A stretch of DNA of 64,000 nucleotides from Pseudogymnoascus destructans (lineage: Eukaryota > Ascomycota > Leotiomycetes > Thelebolales > Thelebolaceae): the NCBI RefSeq assembly GCF_001641265.1, contig NW_020167535.1, forward strand, positions 248,001 through 312,000, read 5' to 3'. Numbering within the stretch: the stretch's first letter is position 1; the number at the start of each line of letters is the position of its first letter. The translations under genes were made by a program, and so were the position numbers. Under the pieces are notes generated by a model. The model ran no database searches. It was not told the DNA's origin and was given only the letters and a program-made list of their open reading frames with translations. Of this stretch, positions 1 through 12,733 are shown piece by piece.

Positions 1-2
1 CG

Positions 3-3000
3 ACAGATCCAAATTCACCTAAAGAGCTGCAAACTGTTCACAGCATAGAACAAATCGACAAAGAAGGAAGCGACATACAAACTCACATCCAAGAACACGA
101 ACACTTCCTATCCTGGTACTTAAGCTTCCTCGCACAAGAATTAGTGCCAACAGCATCTTACCCAAGACACATCACCTCTTTAAAATCCCTCGAGATTCTA
201 TTGAAAACAGGAGTGCAGCTTTCTCCAGGTATACCGACGATCAACACTTCACGTGGCTCAGATATATTTTGGCCGAAACAAGTTAACGCTTTCTCTCCCA
301 GCATCTGTCGATTGTTGTTAGATCTGGTGGTAGACCCTTTTGAAGAAGTCCGAAATTGCTCAGTTAGTGTGCTAAACTCCGCACCAAGAGACTGCTTTGG
401 CCCTCTCTCTGACACCCCATATGGTCCTGTCCCCCAGCTTCTGCAAGACCTTCTTTCAGAAGCCAAGATGGCTTCATCTCAAACTGGCCGAGCAGATGCA
501 GCTGATGGACTTGCACATATGAACGTCCTCCATTTCAAAATCCTCGAACACGATCAGCACCGATTGAACTTCTTCCATACGCTACTAAGTATACTTGAAG
601 ATGATATCGAAATTGCTAAATCCGATTTGGACTTGGCAGTAGATCGAGTTCCACTCCATGGCCAATTGACAACCTTAGCGTATGTTGACTCATATCCTTT
701 GCATGCTTTCGGGGTGTCCTCTCGTGATGCACTGAAGCAAAATCCCCTTTTAGGATGATTTTGATATACTGATATTCAATAGTCAATTGTGGGATTTGAT
801 GAAAGTATCACCTTATGAGGGCCTTGTGGCAGTTGACTCTGAACCCTCTCAAGTAGGAACAATTGTGGCATTTCAGGATAGGCTGGCCAAATGTTGCCTT
901 GAGATCTGGGAGATTGTGAGGGGTACTTTGTGCCACGACTCCCCAGAAGGCCATGACCCAAGTGGGCCCATTGGATCTGAAGAAGCTGATGTGAAAGGCA
1001 TATTGAGCTTCAGCTTCCGTGCATGCCACGAATCAAGGTAAGTTAGAGAGGCGATGCTTATGCGATGTTAAATATCTAATCCGGATCTTTTAGTGAACTT
1101 ATTCAGGCCATTCTGCGCAAGGTCAACATCATCAAATCATCCGATAAGAAGCCGTTTCTCACCTTCAAGGTGCTGCAACACCTCGGAAATTTGACCTTCG
1201 TACAGTTAGCCAGCCTAAGACACAGGGGTGCATTTTCGACCGTGACTACAACCTTTTCATTATGCTGCAAAGTTACTCAGAGCAAATCATTTGCTGAGAC
1301 TGGAGGCCCTGACCTACTCCGCCTTTGGCATGATGTAAGTTTGCAACAAAACTATGTAACAGCACATACTAATCCATTATAGCGAGCATTCCAGTGTATC
1401 AATGAACAGCATTCGACAACAAGGCGCTCAGCTGGTCTACCGGGGCTCATCACTGGAATATTGTCTGCTGGTTCTACTCTTGTTACTCTTGATTCTGTGA
1501 TGGTAAGGCTCCAGGAAATAGCCCGAACGCCAGTCATCAGTAGTGCGAAGGATGAGGAGCAGCTGCCCCAGGTCCATGCCATGAATTCCATCAAGGATGT
1601 CTTCAAGAGTGCAACTTTGGGTAAACAGGCCGATATGTATGTTACGGACTGCTTTATCATTGCCACAGACAGCCTGAAGTCGGACATGTAAGTCCCCCAT
1701 GCCTATATCAACTTGTAATCCACTAATAAACTTCATAGCTGGGCTATTTCAAACTGTGGTCTGATTCTCGTAAAATCTCTACTGGATTGCATGCTCGGTA
1801 CAAGTGACAACAAAGCTGCAACTGAGGCCGGATGGGACGGCCGATCCATCAGGATCTCCTACGACCGATACAAGGGTTTGCCAGAGGTTCTCTTAGGACT
1901 CTTGAAAATAGACTCTAGCATCCCAGCACAGACAAACCTCGTTTTCCCGGCGCTTGAGTTTGCAAGGCGCGTGGGACCCCCCGAGAAAAATCGGGCTCAA
2001 TTCCGAGGGGATTTTTACAACAGCGTCATCAAGCACCTCAATTGTCCCATATGGATCTTTCGAGATCTTGCAGCAAGAACAGCCAGTACGTTCTTGTTGG
2101 AGGACAACTGGAAGGCTCCCATAATTGAACTTTTGGAGTCGAAGTCATTCTCAACGAATGGGCTTCATGGTATCTTCTTGCTCATTAGATACTTGATTGA
2201 GAAACGATTGGATTTGGATAAGCCACTGACCAAAGGTATTATAATACCCAGCCACATAACGCACAGTTCATACTAACGACTCCAAAGATAATTTAATCGA
2301 GCTGCTGAAAGCGATGAGCATAAGAATCCTGCCATATGGCGCCAATCCTACTGACAAATTCCTCATCGCTGCGTACGAGGAAGCCATGTTCCCGATATAC
2401 CAGACGATATTCAAAGATATGCCAGGTAGCGAGGACACCGCCTTCCCGTTCTCTAGCACGGAGTGGTTCGATCAAGGCCAGGCTATATTGGACGAGATGG
2501 GGATGGCTGTAGTGAAGGAGCTGAACGAGCACCCGGCAGACGACCGTAATAGTCTCGCAAACAACACCCAAATCGTTCACTTGCTTTACATAATAAGGAT
2601 GGAGAAGTCTCTATGTCGCATAACCGATGGGAGTATTTCTTGGGACAATGTCACGGACGATTCTGCGGCTGAGTTGCTCCAGAGAGCCCCAAAAATATTT
2701 CTCTCCTCTAGCTTAACTCTGGATGAAATCGTCGCCATGGTCCGCTTCTTCCAACCCTTCATACTATCTGTCAAACGCTCAGAGAAAGTGAAGAGACTTG
2801 CCCATACCAATATTGCAGCTCTTCTCGGGCAGCACGACTTCTTCTTCTTCTCGGATGAGCAAATCAAGGAGCTGGCGGATAACCTCATCAACGAAAGTTT
2901 CCTCTCTCATGACCCCATGCACCTTGTCATCAGAGGTGGTGTCGAAATGTCGATATTCATGGGACCCGGCCTAAGAAATGCGCGACTCATAACAAAAGGT

Positions 3001-4031
3001 CACATCCTCCGCCTACGCGTTCATGCCTTTGAACGGCTGGACCTCCCTGGCACAGTGCAACCTGGTGAACAGGAGCTAAATATAGGGGCTGGACTCCTGG
3101 GTTTCGGCATAGAAGTCCTCAGCTTCCTCCACAGCAGCCACGTACGCTTTCCTCTTCTCCCACTCCTTTTTTTCTCCTCCGCTAACCTATCTAGGACTAT
3201 GATATCCGCATGGCTGCTGCTACAGCGTTTTTCAATTTTTACGACACCCACGCCGATGCTCTGTTCATAGCGGCCACAAAGGGAAAGCACCTCACGCCCC
3301 TCCTTGCCCTCAACGTCGCCATCCTTGACTCCCTCATCGACGACGACCCTAACGTCCGCGAGCTCGGCGCTGCTACCTTCAGCTCCCTAACCCTCAGCCC
3401 CGCCGTCGTCCCCGAAGCCTCCGCACAAGCCTTCTCCCACTGGCTACACGACAACTACTCCTATTCCGAACCGTTCCTCGCCGAAACCCTCCGCCGCATC
3501 ACAACCGGCAATGAAGTCGATACCTTCAACGGCATCGAACCCCTCACGCTATCCGACACACGGCTCGCGCTCGCGAAGGCCATGGTCCCCGACAACGCGC
3601 TCTTCGCCGAGGAGGAGCAGAACCTGTATATCGACGAGATGCGCGAGGCGCGGCTGTGGTGCGGGGTGTTCGCGCGCGCCGAGGGCAGCCACTGGGACCG
3701 CGTGACGGCCAAGCTGGTGCTGTGGGCCGTGAAGTCGATGCGTGCGATGATTGCAATTGAGGACCGCGATGGGCCGCTTGGGTGGATGAGCAAGCCGAAG
3801 GTGTTTGCGATTTGTGCGCGCGTTGTGGTGGCGTCGAGGATGCTGGCGGAGCGGTTCGGGAGTATGGAGGGGATCAAGGGGAAGCCCATTCTGGAACCGG
3901 TGGTGGCGGGGCTTATGGCGGCGGGGAGGGACTTACTGGAGAGGGGACGGGCTAAGTCTTTCCACCCGCTGTTGATGGAGGAGTTGGATGTGATGGCTAT
4001 TGCGATGGGTCCATTGAAGGAGAAGAAGTGA
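3..4031 (+). CDS. TRM732: THADA/Trm732-like HEAT-repeat protein (DUF2428), 5' truncated by window edge
   Basis: The reading frame is open from base 3, so the gene starts outside the window. Exons fit 3-679, 783-1037, 1094-1334, 1383-1687, 1739-2235, 2288-3141 and 3195-4031. All junctions are GT-AG and in phase, giving 1221 residues to a TGA stop. The family signature is clear: LLLDLVVDPFEEVRNC in exon 1, then FVQLASLRHRGAFSTV in exon 3, matching the DUF2428 core of THADA and yeast Trm732. Yeast Trm732 partners the methyltransferase Trm7 for 2'-O-methylation of position 32 in the tRNA anticodon loop; that role is transferred by family. The rest reads as helical HEAT-like repeats, with no membrane segment. 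The 3' end is followed by the MAPEG gene on the same strand. Family call is strong; partner and substrate are inferred. Confidence 0.87.
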
Positions 4032-4821
4032 TGGGATGGGTACAAGTGCTGTACAAGCGTCTGCCCAGATGGAGCCGTCCATGTCGTAACGAAAATAAAA
4101 GTACTGTAGATGGGTCCGTTTAGATAGATATTTACGCCCAGAAGAAAAATAACATGCTGAATAGCAATCGCAAACTCCGCCGTGTTCCGCCGTGGCTATC
4201 TCGGGGATTTGAAATGTACTCGATGGCGTGCTGATAGCCTTCTGACTACAAGATATAAGACCGCGGCCATACCTCCCACTCCATCCTTCCCGTTCTTCGC
4301 TCTCCCACACGTCTGAAAAGAACCCTTATTTTCACGTCACAGCTACTATTCCCATATAACGTACGGGATCTCAGTCCCTCCGCATCCCCATATCAACATT
4401 GATGAAAACACCCACTGACACCGTTCCAGCATGCACGACCACCAGGCACCACGGTGGCACACGTACCCAAGATTACTAAACACACCGACCTAAATCCTTA
4501 CGCAACCCCCTCCACGCACCTCTTCTGCCTTCACCCCTTTGAATTCGGACGCTATTTTCCCCCTTCAACAGCCCATCCGCTCTCCACTAGCGACACAAAG
4601 CGCGCCGACTCCGCGTTCGGGTGCTGGACCTAGGGGCTAGTCGGGGCTATGGTTGCGCCGAGGGGCCGATGTGGACGTACAGGACAGTTTCACTCACAAA
4701 AGGTCGTTGGTTGCTTATAAACCTTGGGACAGCCACTGTTGCGATTTTTGTACGGAGAAAAAACAAGTTCGGAAATCATCAATCAACCTCTCTCCATACC
4801 ATACAATCAGATATCGCAGAT
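4032..4821. other. Intergenic, Trm732-like to MAPEG gene
   Basis: About 790 bases without a credible gene. They hold the 3' end of the upstream gene and the promoter and leader of the MAPEG gene, with C-rich tracts around 4480-4620. Short open frames near 4621-5065 only overlap the true first exon and intron of the MAPEG gene. Confidence 0.6.
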
Positions 4822-5566
4822 ATGTCGACTGTCAGCTTCACCCTCTCGCAGGATTACGGGTATGTTGTGCTCCGTTCCCTGCGACCGCAGAATCCACCAT
4901 GTGTCGCAACCACCACGTTGCGCTCTTGACTGCGACAGCGCCACATCTCAGGCCTGGCAGCAGCAGCCAGAGCCGGGCATGGCACTGCAGCGCAGACGCG
5001 AGACAGAGAAGCGGCAGCGTGCAGACCAGAGAGCACCAGCTAATACGCGCGATCTAGATACGTAATCCTCGCCGCAACATCCACCTTCATCCTCAACACC
5101 GTCCACGGCTTCAACACAGGCAAATTCCGCAAGGCGGCCGCCATCCCCTACCCTGCCCCCTACGCTACCAACGAGGTGGCCAAGGACAACGATGATGGTA
5201 TGCCGCCCCCCTTCCCCCCTTCGTCCACTCCAGAATCCCCAGAAAAGCAGAACTAGAACTAGAAGCTAACACCCCCTCGCAGCATACCGCTTCAACTGCG
5301 CGCAGCGCGCGCACGCCAACTACACCGAGAACCACACCTCTGTCCTCGCCACGCTCCTGATCGCGGGTATTGAGTTTCCCCGCGTCGCAGCTGGGCTCGG
5401 CGCTACTTGGGTCGTGGGGAGGTACCTTTACATGGCGGGTTACTCGAACTTGGCGTATGGACGGGGAGGGAAGGGACGTTATCGCGGGATGGTTGCGTAC
5501 ATTGGTCAGCTTGGGCTGTTGGGGTTGACGATTTACAGTGGGCTGGGTATGATTATGGGGTGGTAG
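4822..5566 (+). CDS. Microsomal glutathione S-transferase 3-like MAPEG protein
   Basis: Three exons, 4822-4859, 5058-5197 and 5283-5566, give 153 residues, the usual length for the MGST3 type of MAPEG protein. The protein begins MSTVSFTLSQDYGYVILAA. It carries the hallmark FNCAQRAHANYTENH loop at the start of exon 3, with hydrophobic stretches before it and two after it, consistent with a four-helix membrane bundle in the ER or outer mitochondrial membrane. Members conjugate or reduce lipid peroxides using glutathione. The 198-bp first intron separates a 38-bp first exon, so the start is easily missed, but the frame and the family match across the junction support it. The next gene converges from the other strand 285 bp downstream. 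Confidence 0.9.
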
Positions 5567-5850
5567 AGGAGATACCAACGTGGTAGTGTAGGTTAGGTGG
5601 GAATAACAGTTGTATTACTCTAGTGATTGTGGACTTGATTGAGGGGCTGTGACGAAGGTACTGGTTTTGTGATTGTGTGAATGCATTGGAGACAATGGAT
5701 AATATGTTGCATGTTGACATTTCAATTCGTAAAGCTAGTAATACAGCACCAGCAGAAACTCAATATATACACCTCACCCGCTTTTCCATTCCCACATAAT
5801 TCATTCCTCATCCCTCATCCCTCATCCATCATTCCACCTGCAACAACCCC

Positions 5851-7065
5851 CTAACAAGTTTCCACCGCCCCCCTCCCCTTCCACCCCCCAACCACAAACC
5901 CCCACTCCCCCCTCGTCACCGGCGTAATATCCCCCCACCCCCCCGGCGTAACAGGCCCCCTACAATACGGCCCCCTACAACTCCTCACCGTCGCCCCGCT
6001 CTCCCTCTCCCTCCTCTCCCTCGGCGTCGGCGGCGCCGCCAGCCTCAGCGCCTCTTCTGGCACTCCCGAAATCGGCACCTGGGCCCCCTTATACAGCGCC
6101 GCGAACGCGGCATTCACAAGCCGCAGCGCGAACGGCGAGACGCGCAGATGGTCGTATGCGCGCTGGAGGTAGGTGTTCGCGACGGGCCTGCCGGACTGTG
6201 CGAATATGAGAGCGCGGAGCTCGCTGAGGGCGCGGGCGAGCGCGAGGGCGATGGCGGGGGCGGAGGCACCGGTCGAGAGGAGGCGGGAGTAGGTTGCCAG
6301 GGCGTGCTTGAGGGTGTAGATGCGGTCGAGGGAGAGGATTGTGAGGCCTTCGGAGGAGAAGAGGATGGTGTTTTGGTGGAGGGAGCGGTGGGTGAGGGTT
6401 GGTTGGGCGGCGGGGACGGCGAAGCGGAAGGGGAAGCGGAGGGAGGCTTTGTGCAGGATTTTTGTGAGGGTTGCGGCGGCTTTGGGGGTGGGGGGGATGG
6501 CGTGGAGGAGGGTGATGACGGGGTGGGGGGTGCTGGGGATGGTGAGGGGCGGGATGGTGCTGATGGATGTCCCGGTTGAGTGCATGGAGTGTGTTGGGGA
6601 GCGTGGTGATAGTGGTGAGGAGGGTAGCGAGAAGATGCGGGGAGAGAAGAGGGAGCGTGGTGATAGTGGTGAGGAGGGTAGCGAGAAGATGCGGGGAGAG
6701 AAGAGGGAGCGTGGTGAGCGCGGGGAGACGGGCGAGGATGGCGTTGATAGTGGCCATGATGGTGTGGCAGAGGAGGCAGAGGAGGCCAACGAGACAGATG
6801 AGGAGGATTGAGTTGGTGAGAGACGGCTGAAGAATGATGAGGTCGGTGAAGAAGGAGACTCCGGCTCGAGAGGTGGGCTGGGAGCGGCGGGCAGCGGGGT
6901 GTCTTCTCTCACGAGGACTAGGGAGAGGTTGATGTGTTTCCGGATCAAGCGTGAGGAGATGTATTCGAATGCCTCGGTGTGTTGTAAAGGGAGTGCATTT
7001 GCCTTCACCTTCGGCGTAGGAGCGACTCCAACGGGCCCGGAGATGCGGGATTTTTGGATAGCCAT
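5851..7065 (-). CDS. Ser/Pro-rich fungal protein resembling DUF7582
   Basis: A single open exon of 404 residues, starting MAIQKSRISGPVGVAP. The frame extends upstream to 7176, but the ATG at 7065 gives the more natural N-terminus. The N-terminal part (about residues 15-55) contains EAFEYISSRLIRKHINLSL, and the second half contains HQNTILFSSEGLTILSLDRI followed by an ELRALIFAQSGRPV-like helix region. This order matches what I remember of the fungal DUF7582 family; function is unknown. Between them lies a low-complexity Ser/Pro insert with an exact 18-residue tandem duplication. GC-rich codon use creates long antisense frames (6148-6830) that I treat as shadows. No signal peptide or membrane helix is seen. 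Confidence 0.7.
   Translation of the reverse strand: MAIQKSRISGPVGVAPTPKVKANALPLQHTEAFEYISSRLIRKHINLSLVLVREDTPLPAAPSPPLEPESPSSPTSSFFSRLSPTQSSSSVSLASSASSATPSWPLSTPSSPVSPRSPRSLFSPRIFSLPSSPLSPRSLFSPRIFSLPSSPLSPRSPTHSMHSTGTSISTIPPLTIPSTPHPVITLLHAIPPTPKAAATLTKILHKASLRFPFRFAVPAAQPTLTHRSLHQNTILFSSEGLTILSLDRIYTLKHALATYSRLLSTGASAPAIALALARALSELRALIFAQSGRPVANTYLQRAYDHLRVSPFALRLVNAAFAALYKGAQVPISGVPEEALRLAAPPTPRERRERESGATVRSCRGPYCRGPVTPGGWGDITPVTRGEWGFVVGGWKGRGAVETC
6599..6716. repeat. 54-bp in-frame tandem repeat, 2 copies plus partial third
   Basis: The block beginning GAGCGTGGTGATAGTGG at 6599 recurs at 6653 with exact 54-bp spacing, and a partial third copy begins near 6707. It lies inside the minus-strand DUF7582-like gene. 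It encodes two identical 18-residue units beginning RSLFSPRIFSLPSSPLSP, so the frame is preserved. Confidence 0.9.
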
Positions 7066-9925
7066 ATTGACTGTATGGGTATTTCCTTTGCGGAGGCGGT
7101 TCTTTAAGAGCAAGTGTGAGGGAGATAGTAAAAGCTCCGTGGGTGGCTTGAAAGACAATCCAGACCAAATACCCAAAATGAAGGAAAGTAATGAAGCCGC
7201 AGACCTAGTGAAAAGTTACGGATGGAGTTCGAAACGAGGAGGCAGAAAGAGGGGATATCTATAAGAAAGCGCAAGGCACACTGGCACGGCGCAGATCTTG
7301 AAACGAATTCCCCAAGAACCAAAAACAGGGCGATCAAAACAACGACAGATGGTCGAAAATAAACAATTAAGCACCGCCGCTGAAACAGGCCGCCACCTGT
7401 GGAGGTGAGGCCCAGTAAACAAGCAGGTTCTCCACTTCCAACAGGCCGGGGATGCAACCTCACCAACATACCAACATATTCTCTCTAGTTCAGTATGCAC
7501 AGTGCGCCTTCTTTGGACAACCCCGAGACAGACACAGACAGGCACAGTATCTGTGTGCTGCACTATGATGAAGGCACCGTATCGTACAGCACAGCTACCA
7601 TGCCGATTCCCTGTCATCTCTCTCCCCAGCGCTCTTAAAATGGAAATCTCTCACCTCACGGCGACCATAATAGAACAGCGCTTAATCCCCTATATTGCAG
7701 CTATTTTAACATCATTATCTGATGTTACACCGAGGTTGACCGTCCTTTCTTCCCCCGTCTCTCCGGCCCCCAAGCCCATCACAACATCAAAAATAGACCG
7801 GCCGGCATCCGTGCACCTTCACATCCAATCCCAGTGATCTCAGCTATCCCCGTCCCAGCCAGTTTGGGATGAGCGGGCGCTTGCAAGCGCTGGGGATTCG
7901 CAGGGGGAAGGTGACAGATCAAACGTTTGGTCCACAACTCCTCGACGAGCCAATAATGAGACATTGAATCACGGCCGGCCAGTCTTGGATATGCAGGTCT
8001 TGTCAACTTGGACGATGATGCCCCTGTGCCGTGCATGTCAGCATATCAATGGCCTTGGTTGTGGACTGTACGTACTGTACGAAGTACGAAACTTCATATT
8101 GTGGTGCCATGCTGCCATATCTGGTAGGAAAGGTCAGTAAGTGCGGGTCGGATGTGCAATACTACTCACTCGACACTTGCAACGATGTGACGCCCGATAA
8201 TGCAACTATGGCTAGTATTCGAATTGCAGCAGGTTGGAAACAAGAGCATATGTCCAAAGCTGAACAGGTGGAGGAGGCAACAGAGCTTGTGGCTCGCCGC
8301 CCGAAACATTGGCAAAGGCCGGCCTTTGGTGCGTTTATATCTGACAAATCTATCAACCACCAATTGTTGGTCAACGGTGCCCCTGCCTTTGACTCTGAGG
8401 GCCAGGTCATGATATACAGAGCAAAGTGGGTAGAGAATAATCCCGATACTACACCAGGTCTATCACACGTAGGCCCCAGGCTCCAATGATGCTACCGGCA
8501 ACGGCAACAACAGCGACAACAGCGACAACAGCAATCGACGACGACGACAGCGAGCGAAACGACAGCAACAGCAACAGCAATGTCGGAACTTGAGTCAGAG
8601 CCCAACCTGACCCTTCTTCCATCCTTGATGACTGTACTATCTTCTCACCGGATATTCCCACTGATCCTATTTCCCTTTGCCAGTTTTGGCGGTCATCCTT
8701 CAGTCCATCAAAAAAAATATATATATATATTATCAAACCCTCTGTCTCGCCCCTGACACCCTCCATCCACCCCTTCGCCTCCCGACCCGGAACCCGGACT
8801 GAGACCAGACCAGACCCAGGCCCAGACCCCCCAGTGAGACCAGCATTCCCATTCTCCTCACACCATCTCGAAACACCAACAAACCAACAAACCCGCAGCT
8901 TCACCTGCCCCTTCGCTCCCCAACACCTCCCCAAATCCCAAACTCAGCCTCTAAACAAATCCCATAATCCGCCTCGCTCCGCCCCTTCCCACAATCCTCC
9001 ATCTCCACCCACCTCATAGCTGCGCTGGCACCAGCACCACCTCTTCATAGCCCAAAGCACCATCCATGACAAGCGTACCTCAGCAGAAACACACCCGTTT
9101 AACGCTCACCCCCTCTCGCAACGCCCAAATGCCCAAACGGCAAGAGGTGCGTAATCGATAATCGGCGATCTAGACGCGGGCCCGACCCCGCCTTCGTGCT
9201 CCGGAAAGTGGGTCTAGGTGCGAGACAGGGAAACATTGGGAGGGAAATCTTTGCGAGAGCTGGCACTTGTCAGCTTGTGCGGTGCTGAAGATAGGCGGGG
9301 GGTATGCGGGCAGGTTGATACGGTTAAGATGGTGGAGTGAGGGGTGGCGAGGGGGAGACGAGGGGAAACGCGTTTGCTGACGCGGTGGCTTGTTGTTTTT
9401 TTGGTCTGGTGGTGAAGGGGGATTTTTGAAGGTAAGGGATGGGCGAAGGGATGGGCGAAGGGATGGGCGAAGGGATGGGCGAAGGGTAAGGGGAAACGGG
9501 AAAGGGATGGAAAAGGGTGGCAAAGGGTTACTGTTGTTGTTGGGGGACGAAAAGGGTGTATCCAATGTTGTTGGGATGAACAAGTGTTATCCCCCTTTCC
9601 CTCAATTTCAAACCCCAAAACGCGTCCACGCGCCAAAGACATCAACAAAGGCCCTCCTCCGTGACGCCGTTGGTGCCACGTACCGACTCTTCTCGCGTCA
9701 AAAACCGGACACAACAGGCATCCCCGCCCTCCCCACCAGGAGCTCCAGCCTGCCAGGTAGCCAGCCCGCTCCCACGCAGTTTCAAGATGTGACAGGTGTT
9801 ATATTTCTACACTATGCGACAATTGTTGGTTCCCTTCCCCGCTGTACTCGGTACAGTTCATGTATGACCTCCCAAACCCGTACTCCCGCCCGCCCAAAAA
9901 CGCCAAGTCGCTCGCTACAGTAAAC
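7066..9925. other. Long intergenic stretch, low-complexity
   Basis: No gene that I can support in 2.86 kb. Contents: an imperfect CAG/ACAGCGACA-type repeat about 8493-8581, an (AT)n run about 8715-8731, C-rich text 8740-9010, and a 12-bp tandem repeat 9436-9483. An open frame of 152 codons at 8031-8489 has no recognisable domain and no intron signals. The region lies between the 5' end of the DUF7582-like gene and the 3' end of Avo1. Confidence 0.5.
9436..9483. repeat. 12-bp tandem repeat, 4 copies
   Basis: Unit GGGATGGGCGAA repeated four times without interruption. Because 12 is a multiple of three, both strands stay open and yield repetitive peptides, which are not evidence of coding. Confidence 0.9.
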
Positions 9926-12470
9926 TCAACTCTCGTGGTATGGTAAGAGGCCCTTCTTGAGCTCGAAGACGATTTCTGCCGCTTCATCGGCGGAGCGGGC
10001 TTCGAAATCGTATCGTTTTGTCTCTGCGGTGCGGTAGAGAACGACCTATTAATGCAAGTTAGCCTTAATCTACAGAACCCATGTACCCCCTTCTCAAGTA
10101 ATCCCACGTACCTTAAAATTCGTCGGATGCCTCCTCGTAACTTTACATCCAACAACATTACTAAAATGCACCGTTGTCGTCTTCCCCTCCCCCTTCCCCT
10201 CAAACAGCGTCTTCCCGCTCGGCCCCGGCATAATATGTAGATACTCCCCATCAATCACGAGCATCCGCTCGTTCATCCCAACGAACCGCATCGGCTGCCG
10301 GCGCCAAACAATGTACTTGCGGAAATTCTCCGGATTCCCCTCCTCATCCTGCTTCATCGCCTCGCGCGCAAGCGGGTGCATCGGCGACCCCACCATCCCC
10401 GTCGGCGCCGCGGCACCTTTGCGCATCTTCCGTAGTGCCGCGCCGGACGGGGCGTCGAAGGAGGCTCGGAGGGGGGTGCGTGGGGGTGTGGAGGCGGGGG
10501 AGCCGGACATGGTGAGCGGGCCGTCGGTGGCGAAGCGGCGGCGCGAGAGGTCTAGGTCGGTGCGTGCGCCGATGGACTCGACGGTGCGGTCGAGGAGGAC
10601 GACTGTTCCGGAGCCAGAGTGCTTGAGCACGTGGTTCGCTTTGTCGAGGTGTCGCTTCTTGCAGACGATGTCCAAAACTTCGGCGAGGTATGTGGTGGTT
10701 GCTACGTTGAGCGTGACTAACTGCCCCGGAGAGGCATCGAGGGAGTGGATGTGTATGCGTAGGAGTTTCTGGGCGCCGCTGGGGGCTGCGTTACCCCGGA
10801 TGGGAGCGGCAGGCATGTCTGCTAGTGTATTGGAGCGGATGTTGGGCATGGTTCTTATGACGGGATTGTGTGGCGATGGGGTTGGAGCGGCGGAGGAGAC
10901 GGACGAAGGGAACTTGGGGACGGGTATGAATTCGTCGTCGCCAGTTGAGCCAGGAGATTCCTGCTGGAACTGTGGAGTACGCTGTTCATTCTCTTTTAAC
11001 TGCTCCTCTGTGGCTTCAACGAGTGCAAATTCGTCGTAAGACGACGACCCAGAACGGGTACGGGCCACCTTGTTATTCACAGTCGTGAATGCCACGACGG
11101 GCTTCGTGCGGTCGAGAGCTGGAAAGTCATAGTCCACTTCGTCGTCTTCGATTAGACGGAGGGTCCAGCGGTTTACATTGAGTTGCTTCGCAGCTAGCAC
11201 GGGCTCTTTCTTCTCCTCCGCATATCTGTTCAAACTCAATCCGATCAGGTCAGCCACCGTAACCTGGCGATCTCCTCCTTCTCCGCCATGTATAGTTCGC
11301 CGGATAAGCACTTCGTAAAATGTCTCATTTGATGATGCGAATGGCGCCCATATGCGCAGCCTCAGCGGATTCGGATCACCTCGACCAGAGTAAGACGCAA
11401 ACTTCTCAAACGGCATTGCTGCCTTCGTTCGTTTCGCACTTATGGCAGCTGATAAGAGACTCTTTGGCTGTATAAAGCTAATAGGGCGAGGAGGTGGTAG
11501 TGCTTGTAGGATTGCCGGTGCTGGCTTTGATTTCTTGAGAGACATCTTTGCCAAACTACGAGGCAGCGTACCAACAGCGTGGTGGTTTAAAGAGGTTGAT
11601 GTACGGCCCTCGACGCTGCCCAATATGGACTGGGAGTCCACACTGTCTCCAAAAGCTGAAGACATATCCGACACATATGAGTAGTCTTCCATCTCACGTC
11701 TGCCAGCCTTCGCTAGAACTTTCCCTTGCGCTTGCTGTCTCTTAAAGCCAGAATTATCGAACTCGTTCTCAGACGACATCTCACTGCTTGTGACGGTATC
11801 TCGTCTTGCTCTTTCCTTGACGGCTTCGACAGCAGACTGCGATCCACGACGAGCACCAGGCTGTCGTGGAGGGGACGTCATATTGGGCGAGCCTTTTGAG
11901 TTGGGATTCCTTATTGGAGAAGAACCAGAGCCTAACCGTACCGGCATCTTTTCAAATTTGATTTGTTGGGCAGCTCGCTGCTCTTCCTCGTCGCTGTCAT
12001 CGCTGAGATCACTGCTATCTTCTTCTTCCATCTGTTCACGCCTTCTCCTCCTCTTTGTAGCGATCCCAGGGCCAATTGTATCTCCAGCGCCTTCGCCAGT
12101 AACCATACCGCCTTCTTCAAATTCATCGTGAGATGATCTTGGCCGTAAGCCAAATCTAGGTGCTTTAAAGTATTCAGAAGTTATTGCGGTAGGTATCGGA
12201 GGTGAGTGTGTTCGCTTCACGTGTGAGGGGTTCTGGCGCCATCCAGCGGCCTTGAAGCCAGGAGTATTGAGGAATGCATCGTTGAGGGTAATAAGTCGTT
12301 CGCCAACACCATCTTTAACGGTATTTAGATAGTTAGAGCGAAGCTGATATGAAACAAGGCTAAAGGTTTGTTAGTTACTGTGTTCATTGGGGCAAGCAGT
12401 TCATGAATGCGACGGGGCGATGAACGATGGCAAAGGCATAGACGTACTCTTCCACTTGTATAACAGACAT
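9926..12470 (-). CDS. AVO1: TORC2 subunit Avo1/SIN1 (CRIM, RBD and PH domains)
   Basis: Exons on the minus strand are 12448-12470, 10112-12359 and 9926-10045, giving 796 residues. The tiny first exon encodes MSVIQVED and splices to LVSYQLRSNYLNTVKDGVGE, the conserved SIN1 N-terminus. The middle holds a Ser-rich linker, then the CRIM domain (from about residue 326, YSGRGDPNPLRLRIWAPF) and a Ras-binding-like domain (about 549-620, LLRIHIHSLDASPGQLVTL). The C-terminal PH domain starts about residue 694 and finishes in the last exon with VVLYRTAETKRYDFEARSAD. SIN1/Avo1 recruits substrates such as the Ypk/Akt-type kinase to TORC2 at the plasma membrane. All three junctions are in phase. It is divergent from the PRCC-like gene with a 263-bp gap. 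Confidence 0.95.
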
Positions 12471-12733
12471 TGTGTTATATATATTCTCACTGTAACATTG
12501 TTACTTATATGGCAACACGTTGTGACAGCAGATGCAAAGCTTCCTGGCTTGTGTTTTGAGGGCTTGTCGTCGTCGTTCGCTCCAGCAACAAGGCGTGGAG
12601 ATAGGCACGAAGCCTTATCGCATATGCCGGTTACAAGGGTCACGATTTAGCGTATTTCAACAGGAATCGCAGCCTTCCCAGGTGGCACCATTCGAAATCA
12701 TACTTCACCAACGCCACCTCACTTTACAATAAC
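12471..12733. promoter_or_regulatory. Shared divergent promoter, AVO1 / PRCC-like
   Basis: Only 263 bp separate the two ATGs of these divergent genes, so both promoters must lie in or overlap this stretch. I see no clear TATA box, and no specific factor site can be assigned by eye. Confidence 0.6.

Noticed and set aside
6148..6830. Long plus-strand frames opposite the DUF7582-like gene
   Set aside because: Gly/Glu/Arg-rich translations are the mirror of a GC-rich Ser/Pro gene; the minus strand has the conserved motifs.
8031..8489. 152-codon plus-strand open frame
   Set aside because: No domain, no homology I recognise, weak start context and overlapping open frames on the other strand; lies in low-complexity intergenic DNA.
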